From positions 1 to 52,593 of the forward strand of contig DATEAX010000028.1 in the NCBI GenBank assembly GCA_035288145.1: a DNA stretch of 52,593 bases, in the 5' to 3' direction. The notes beneath the pieces are model-generated. The model saw nothing but the letters and a program-made list of their open reading frames with translations, had not been told where the DNA came from and ran no database searches. Shown piece by piece: positions 49,628-52,593 of the stretch (position 1 is the first letter of the stretch; each line of letters begins with the position of its first letter). The stretch is from DATEAX01 sp035288145. Its GTDB lineage: Bacteria > Patescibacteriota > UBA1384 > UBA12157 > JAENIV01. Made by a program: the position numbers and the translations under genes.

Positions 49628-49635
49628 GTAAAATT

Positions 49636-49670
49636 TTAAAAAACAATCCCCATCCGTATGGATGGGGATT
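49636..49670 (-). terminator. rho-independent terminator of the phosphatase-like gene
   Basis: AATCCCCATCC / GGATGGGGATT (11-bp stem, 4-nt loop) followed on the minus strand by a T run; overlaps the stop codon. Confidence 0.9.
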
Positions 49671-50104
49671 TAACCGCCGTGCTTGAGGGAAAAATTGCGC
49701 CAAAAGTTCTCTTGACTGCCGGTTTCAACCGGTCCCGCTTTCTCCATCACCTGATGGAACGAAAGATTCCTTTCGCGAATCAGCCACAAGCCAGCCATCA
49801 GATTCGTCCTGCCCTTACCATAACGGCTGTGAATAAGAACAGGATGCTTCAGAAGTATCTCGTGGTAAAGAATTTCAAAAAACTCTTCAAGTTCGCGGCA
49901 AGACGGCGTATCACCCTCTTTAAGATAAAGGGTATAATGGGCGATGCACCGACGTTTGATCTCTTCTTCCGTTTCTTTAGAGAGCGGCTCTAAAGAGATA
50001 ATCGCTTCAATCCCTTTATCAAAAAGAAACTTGATATCCTCTGCTTCAGGCATCTCTGACCCGGCCAAGACACCTTCCTCGAACCATTGAAATCGGTCAT
50101 GCAT
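49670..50104 (-). CDS. dual-specificity phosphatase-like protein, nucleophile Cys replaced by Ser
   Basis: 144 residues with the cysteine-dependent phosphatase fold. It has an N-terminal WFEEGVLAGSEMP (typical of DSP strand 1), GIEAIISLEPL, a helix CRELEEFFEILYHEIL, then the P-loop VLIHSRYGKGRTNLMAGLWL. In active enzymes this loop reads HCxxGxGR; here the Cys is Ser (codon AGC), while the invariant Arg is kept. It is therefore probably a pseudophosphatase that binds phosphorylated ligands, unless the change is a sequencing error. ATG at 50104 follows a GGGGGTGAG-type site. Own terminator. Confidence 0.78.
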   Translation of the reverse strand: MHDRFQWFEEGVLAGSEMPEAEDIKFLFDKGIEAIISLEPLSKETEEEIKRRCIAHYTLYLKEGDTPSCRELEEFFEILYHEILLKHPVLIHSRYGKGRTNLMAGLWLIRERNLSFHQVMEKAGPVETGSQENFWRNFSLKHGG

Positions 50105-50206
50105 TCATCTCACCCCCTTTCACCCCTTTGTATCTTGTTATCCGTTAGAATAGCACAGTTTCCTCCGAATTGCCAGAACAAATCCGTGATAAAAACGGTC
50201 GTCTTA

Positions 50207-50245
50207 CAAAAAGAGCCCCCACACCTTGCAAGCAGGGTGTGGGGG
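50207..50245 (-). terminator. rho-independent terminator of the vWA operon
   Basis: CCCCCACACC / GGTGTGGGGG (10-bp stem, 10-nt loop) followed on the minus strand by CTCTTTTTG; 6 nt after the stop of the gene at 50251. Confidence 0.9.
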
Positions 50246-50250
50246 ATAGA

Positions 50251-51147
50251 CTAGTCGGTAATCGCCAGCGGCCGCATCGCTCTTTCGACGATGGGCCCTA
50301 CCCCCGGGGAAACCGGGAAAGTGAACTCATCGCGCCTTGTCCACGTCGGCTCCTTAACCAGAAACTCGACGTGAAGCCAGGGAGCTGTCTGATGGAGGAA
50401 AACCACCGCCAGCTCCTTTTCGCCAGCGTTCTCGGCAATGGCAATCGCCCGCTCAAGGCAGACATCGGCGTTCGGCTGGTCCTTTACGACCACGACCTTG
50501 GCCGGATAGATATTCGGCAGGATCGGGGTGAAGGTCTCCGCCAGCCAAAGTCCGGAGCTGGCGGTCTTGCCGGAGAAATGATTGACCGCCTCTTCGGCCA
50601 GCTTGAAATGGGCCACAGTTCTCGTCCTGTCCATTTGCTGGGCCTGCGTCGGCAGCATCATTTCCCGGCTCGACCGATTAACTTCGCCCGCCAGCTGGTT
50701 GGTCTTTTCGATGAGCAATTGGCCGTAATGGCGAGAATCCTCGTCTTGGCGGTCAATATTGCCTAAAACGGAGACAACCTGTCCGCCGGTGCGGGGAAAA
50801 CCGGTACCCATAAGGTAATTGAACTGAAATTCATCCTCATTGGGTTTGAGGGAAATCGCCCGATTCATCGTCCCGAGATCGTCGATATAGAGCCCGCGCA
50901 GACTGGTCGGGATTTCCGATGCCTCCTCAATCGTTGTCTCGTGTCCTTCGGCGTCAATCCCCATATGCCGGTAGCAACTGGCGAGAAAAATCGCCCGGTC
51001 CCGCTCCGGGTCATAGATATCGGTCTTGCCGATTATCTCCCGTACACGAACCGCCTTCAGCGTACCGGCTTTCTCGAGACACCGGGCCTTTTCCATGCCG
51101 CCGTCGTGAGCGCCGCCGTCAATCATCGCAGGTGTTCTTGTTTGCAT
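50251..51147 (-). CDS. soluble protein of unknown family in vWA operon
   Basis: 298 residues, no signal peptide. N-terminal MQTRTPAMIDGGAHDGGMEK, a central helical region (QLLIEKTNQLAGEVNRSSRE, TVAHFKLAEEAVNHFSG), and a C-terminal alpha/beta-looking part (YPAKVVVVKDQPNADVCLER, KELAVVFLHQTAPWLHVEFL). ATG at 51147 has AAAGGAGGTGA immediately upstream and is preferred over the ATG at 51165. It follows the vWA lipoprotein gene by 14 nt and precedes the terminator. Not recognised. Confidence 0.72.
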   Translation of the reverse strand: MQTRTPAMIDGGAHDGGMEKARCLEKAGTLKAVRVREIIGKTDIYDPERDRAIFLASCYRHMGIDAEGHETTIEEASEIPTSLRGLYIDDLGTMNRAISLKPNEDEFQFNYLMGTGFPRTGGQVVSVLGNIDRQDEDSRHYGQLLIEKTNQLAGEVNRSSREMMLPTQAQQMDRTRTVAHFKLAEEAVNHFSGKTASSGLWLAETFTPILPNIYPAKVVVVKDQPNADVCLERAIAIAENAGEKELAVVFLHQTAPWLHVEFLVKEPTWTRRDEFTFPVSPGVGPIVERAMRPLAITD

Positions 51148-51161
51148 CTTATCACCTCCTT

Positions 51162-51890
51162 TCATCCATCAATGGCCGTAAATGTTACCGGAAATTGCTT
51201 TTGAGACCAGCTCTTGAAAAACTGGTTAAAGATTCTCCGGAGCCGTTCGTGATCTTTAAGATGCACGGCCTGTTTTTTGTTGACCAAGCCCGGATACCAG
51301 TAAATCTTGATGTTTACGGGCGGGCTATTCGGTCTTGGACAAACCTTCGCCATCTCCTCAAGAATCTCGGAGTCGCTGCGCGCTTTAAGATAAGCCCTCG
51401 TCAGAGTCAACTCCTTCGAAGATTGGAGAAGATCGGAAATTACCACCAGATGCCACTTGCCGGTACCGGACTGGGTCAAAACCTCGTTTACAAAGTCGAT
51501 TACCTCAAGAAGCGGGGTACTGCCAACCCTGGGATTCTCGGCAAAGGCCCGCTCAACTTTGACCACCATCTCCTTGACCTGACTTTGTCTAGATTTCCAG
51601 GCCGGGGGAGAAATCTGGAGGGTATGTTGAGCAACGATCCGATAACAATAGGCCTCGCCGGCGGGAGCAAAGAAAATCATTTTCCACTTGGCGCCGGAGG
51701 AATACTTCAGGGCAAAATCTCTGGCCGCCTGCTTAGCATGATTTAAGGCGGCATCGGCTTGAACTACCAAGCTGTGGCTATTGTCGACGATCAAATACTC
51801 CTCCTGATAAGTATTACCAGTGTCCATCGGCATGCACCCAGGGAGAAAAAGCCAAAGGGTTAGAAAAACCATCTTTCTCAAGGCTTGCAT
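51162..51890 (-). CDS. lipoprotein with von Willebrand factor A-like domain
   Basis: 242 residues. N-terminal MQALRKMVFLTLWLFLPGCM has a signal helix and lipobox (LPGC). A vWA fold follows with all three MIDAS elements visible: YLIVDNSHSLV (DxSxS), VGSTPLLEVIDFVNEV (Thr) and WHLVVISDLLQSS (Asp). Metal-dependent protein binding at the membrane surface is expected. ATG at 51890 follows GGAGGTGGTGA. The coding region overlaps the upstream gene's 3' end by 77 bp. Confidence 0.8.
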   Translation of the reverse strand: MQALRKMVFLTLWLFLPGCMPMDTGNTYQEEYLIVDNSHSLVVQADAALNHAKQAARDFALKYSSGAKWKMIFFAPAGEAYCYRIVAQHTLQISPPAWKSRQSQVKEMVVKVERAFAENPRVGSTPLLEVIDFVNEVLTQSGTGKWHLVVISDLLQSSKELTLTRAYLKARSDSEILEEMAKVCPRPNSPPVNIKIYWYPGLVNKKQAVHLKDHERLRRIFNQFFKSWSQKQFPVTFTAIDG

Positions 51891-52593
51891 CGTCACCACC
51901 TCCTGTATTCCCGTCCATCGAGCATTCGGCAATCCGGAAGCCATATCTTGCTAAAGTTGGACGAAGCTCCTCGACGGTCGTCGTCAAAGTGTGATTGATG
52001 AGTCGATTGACCTCCTCGGCTGAACGGCGGATTCTTTCTTCCAGCTCGCCAATCCGACGCTGAAGATGCCGCTGGATTCTCTCTTGATGTCTGACTCTTT
52101 CAGCCCGCTCCAGCTCGTTGTGATCCTGCTGCATCTTTGCCCGAAAAGCGTTAAACTTCTTAATCTCGCTCTCGATACCTCGGCTAAGGGTGATATCCCT
52201 AAGCTCTTGGGCGATTTTTGTCAGGATCTTATCTGTCTTATCATCAATCGCCTTGGCCTTATCAAGAAACTTGGCCGCCAAGTAACTAATGACCGGAATT
52301 GGGGCAATGTTGGCAATGCCAAGAGACAAACTCGCGGCATCAAAACCCTCTAAACCGCCAATGCCGGCACGTAACAGACCAAGAGCCGCGGTAATAATCA
52401 AGAATATACTACCGCCGACGATTCTTAACCGGGCGAGTTCGTGGGCTCCCCAGATTAAAGCGACAACAACACCGAATGTCAGCAGATAGGGCAGGGCGAC
52501 AAAAGAACCTTCAGTACCCCGGTAGGCCTCGGCAATCACCAAGAATGTCAAGCTGCTGTCAATGCTCGCAAGGAACATCGCTCCAACCTTAAC
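51814..52593 (-). CDS. membrane protein with long coiled coil, 5' end outside window
   Basis: At least 259 residues; the frame stays open to the window edge and the ATG at 52578 has a poorly spaced GGAG, so the true start may lie further upstream. Three or four transmembrane helices (ALPYLLTFGVVVALIWGAHE, IVGGSIFLIITAALGLLRAG, SLGIANIAPIPVISYLAAKF) are followed by a charged coiled coil (KMQQDHNELERAERVRHQER, LQRRIGELEERIRRSAEEVN). The C-terminal tail is disordered. It is the first visible gene of the vWA operon. Function unknown; it may anchor or oligomerise the complex. Confidence 0.7.
   Translation of the reverse strand, partial: VKVGAMFLASIDSSLTFLVIAEAYRGTEGSFVALPYLLTFGVVVALIWGAHELARLRIVGGSIFLIITAALGLLRAGIGGLEGFDAASLSLGIANIAPIPVISYLAAKFLDKAKAIDDKTDKILTKIAQELRDITLSRGIESEIKKFNAFRAKMQQDHNELERAERVRHQERIQRHLQRRIGELEERIRRSAEEVNRLINHTLTTTVEELRPTLARYGFRIAECSMDGNTGGGDDASLEKDGFSNPLAFSPWVHADGHW

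Overview
The window looks like a chromosomal segment of a Candidate Phyla Radiation (Patescibacteria, probably Parcubacteria-like) bacterium. This is inferred from gene content: a class I (archaeal-type) lysyl-tRNA synthetase, a very short TsaB, an alanyl-tRNA synthetase without its C-terminal domain, an FtsA-like protein next to a baseplate-J-like membrane protein, many single-pass secreted proteins of unknown family, and short AT-rich intergenic repeats. TGA is used as a normal stop, so a UGA-recoding lineage is unlikely. No rRNA, CRISPR array, replication origin or polymerase operon is present.

Layout. 1-1.05 kb (+): end of a tRNA, a small acidic protein and a membrane-anchored protein whose only well-placed start is ACG. 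1.1-11.0 kb (-): cell-envelope genes: parvulin foldase, LCP ligase, tsaB/tsaE, a surface nuclease, a PH-domain protein and the divisome trio ftsE-ftsX-M23 peptidase. The peptidase domain is circularly permuted. 11.1-22.3 kb (-): an orphan terminated gene, PolX, a GNAT enzyme, a 55-residue basic protein, cutA, secA, hpf, serS, lysS and greA. 22.4-32.1 kb (-): the elongasome operon mreB-mreC-mreD-mrdA, a REP-associated tyrosine transposase (RAYT), then ftsA-like, baseplate-J-like, ruvX and mltG. 32.1-41.8 kb: a second RAYT flanked by matching hairpins, alaS, a lytic transglycosylase, a sigma-70 factor (+), a cupredoxin, tRNA-Leu(UAA), a DHH phosphoesterase, a degenerate metallo-beta-lactamase, an S1-domain protein, tRNA-Phe(GAA) and a PAP2 phosphatase. 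41.9-52.6 kb: mostly unrecognised genes with strong Shine-Dalgarno sequences, consensus promoters and their own rho-independent terminators. They include a zinc-ribbon/triple-HTH regulator, a secreted C39-like protein, a beta-propeller (LVIVD) surface protein, a dual-specificity phosphatase whose nucleophile is Ser, and an operon with a vWA lipoprotein.

How it works together. Two thirds of the window is envelope biology: peptidoglycan synthesis (mrdA, mreBCD), remodelling (mltG, SLT, M23 under FtsEX), polymer attachment (LCP), secretion (secA) and folding outside the membrane (parvulin). This is interleaved with translation genes.

The most unusual signals are: (1) a family of roughly 21-nt palindromes with 10-bp arms and a single central base, found in frame inside tsaE and secA, at the 3' end of alaS, in intergenic DNA, and at both ends of a RAYT gene; (2) the permuted M23 peptidase; (3) a possible H-type pseudoknot at the 5' end of a secreted-protein operon transcript; (4) the Ser-for-Cys pseudophosphatase; and (5) an ~85-bp hairpin repeat present twice.
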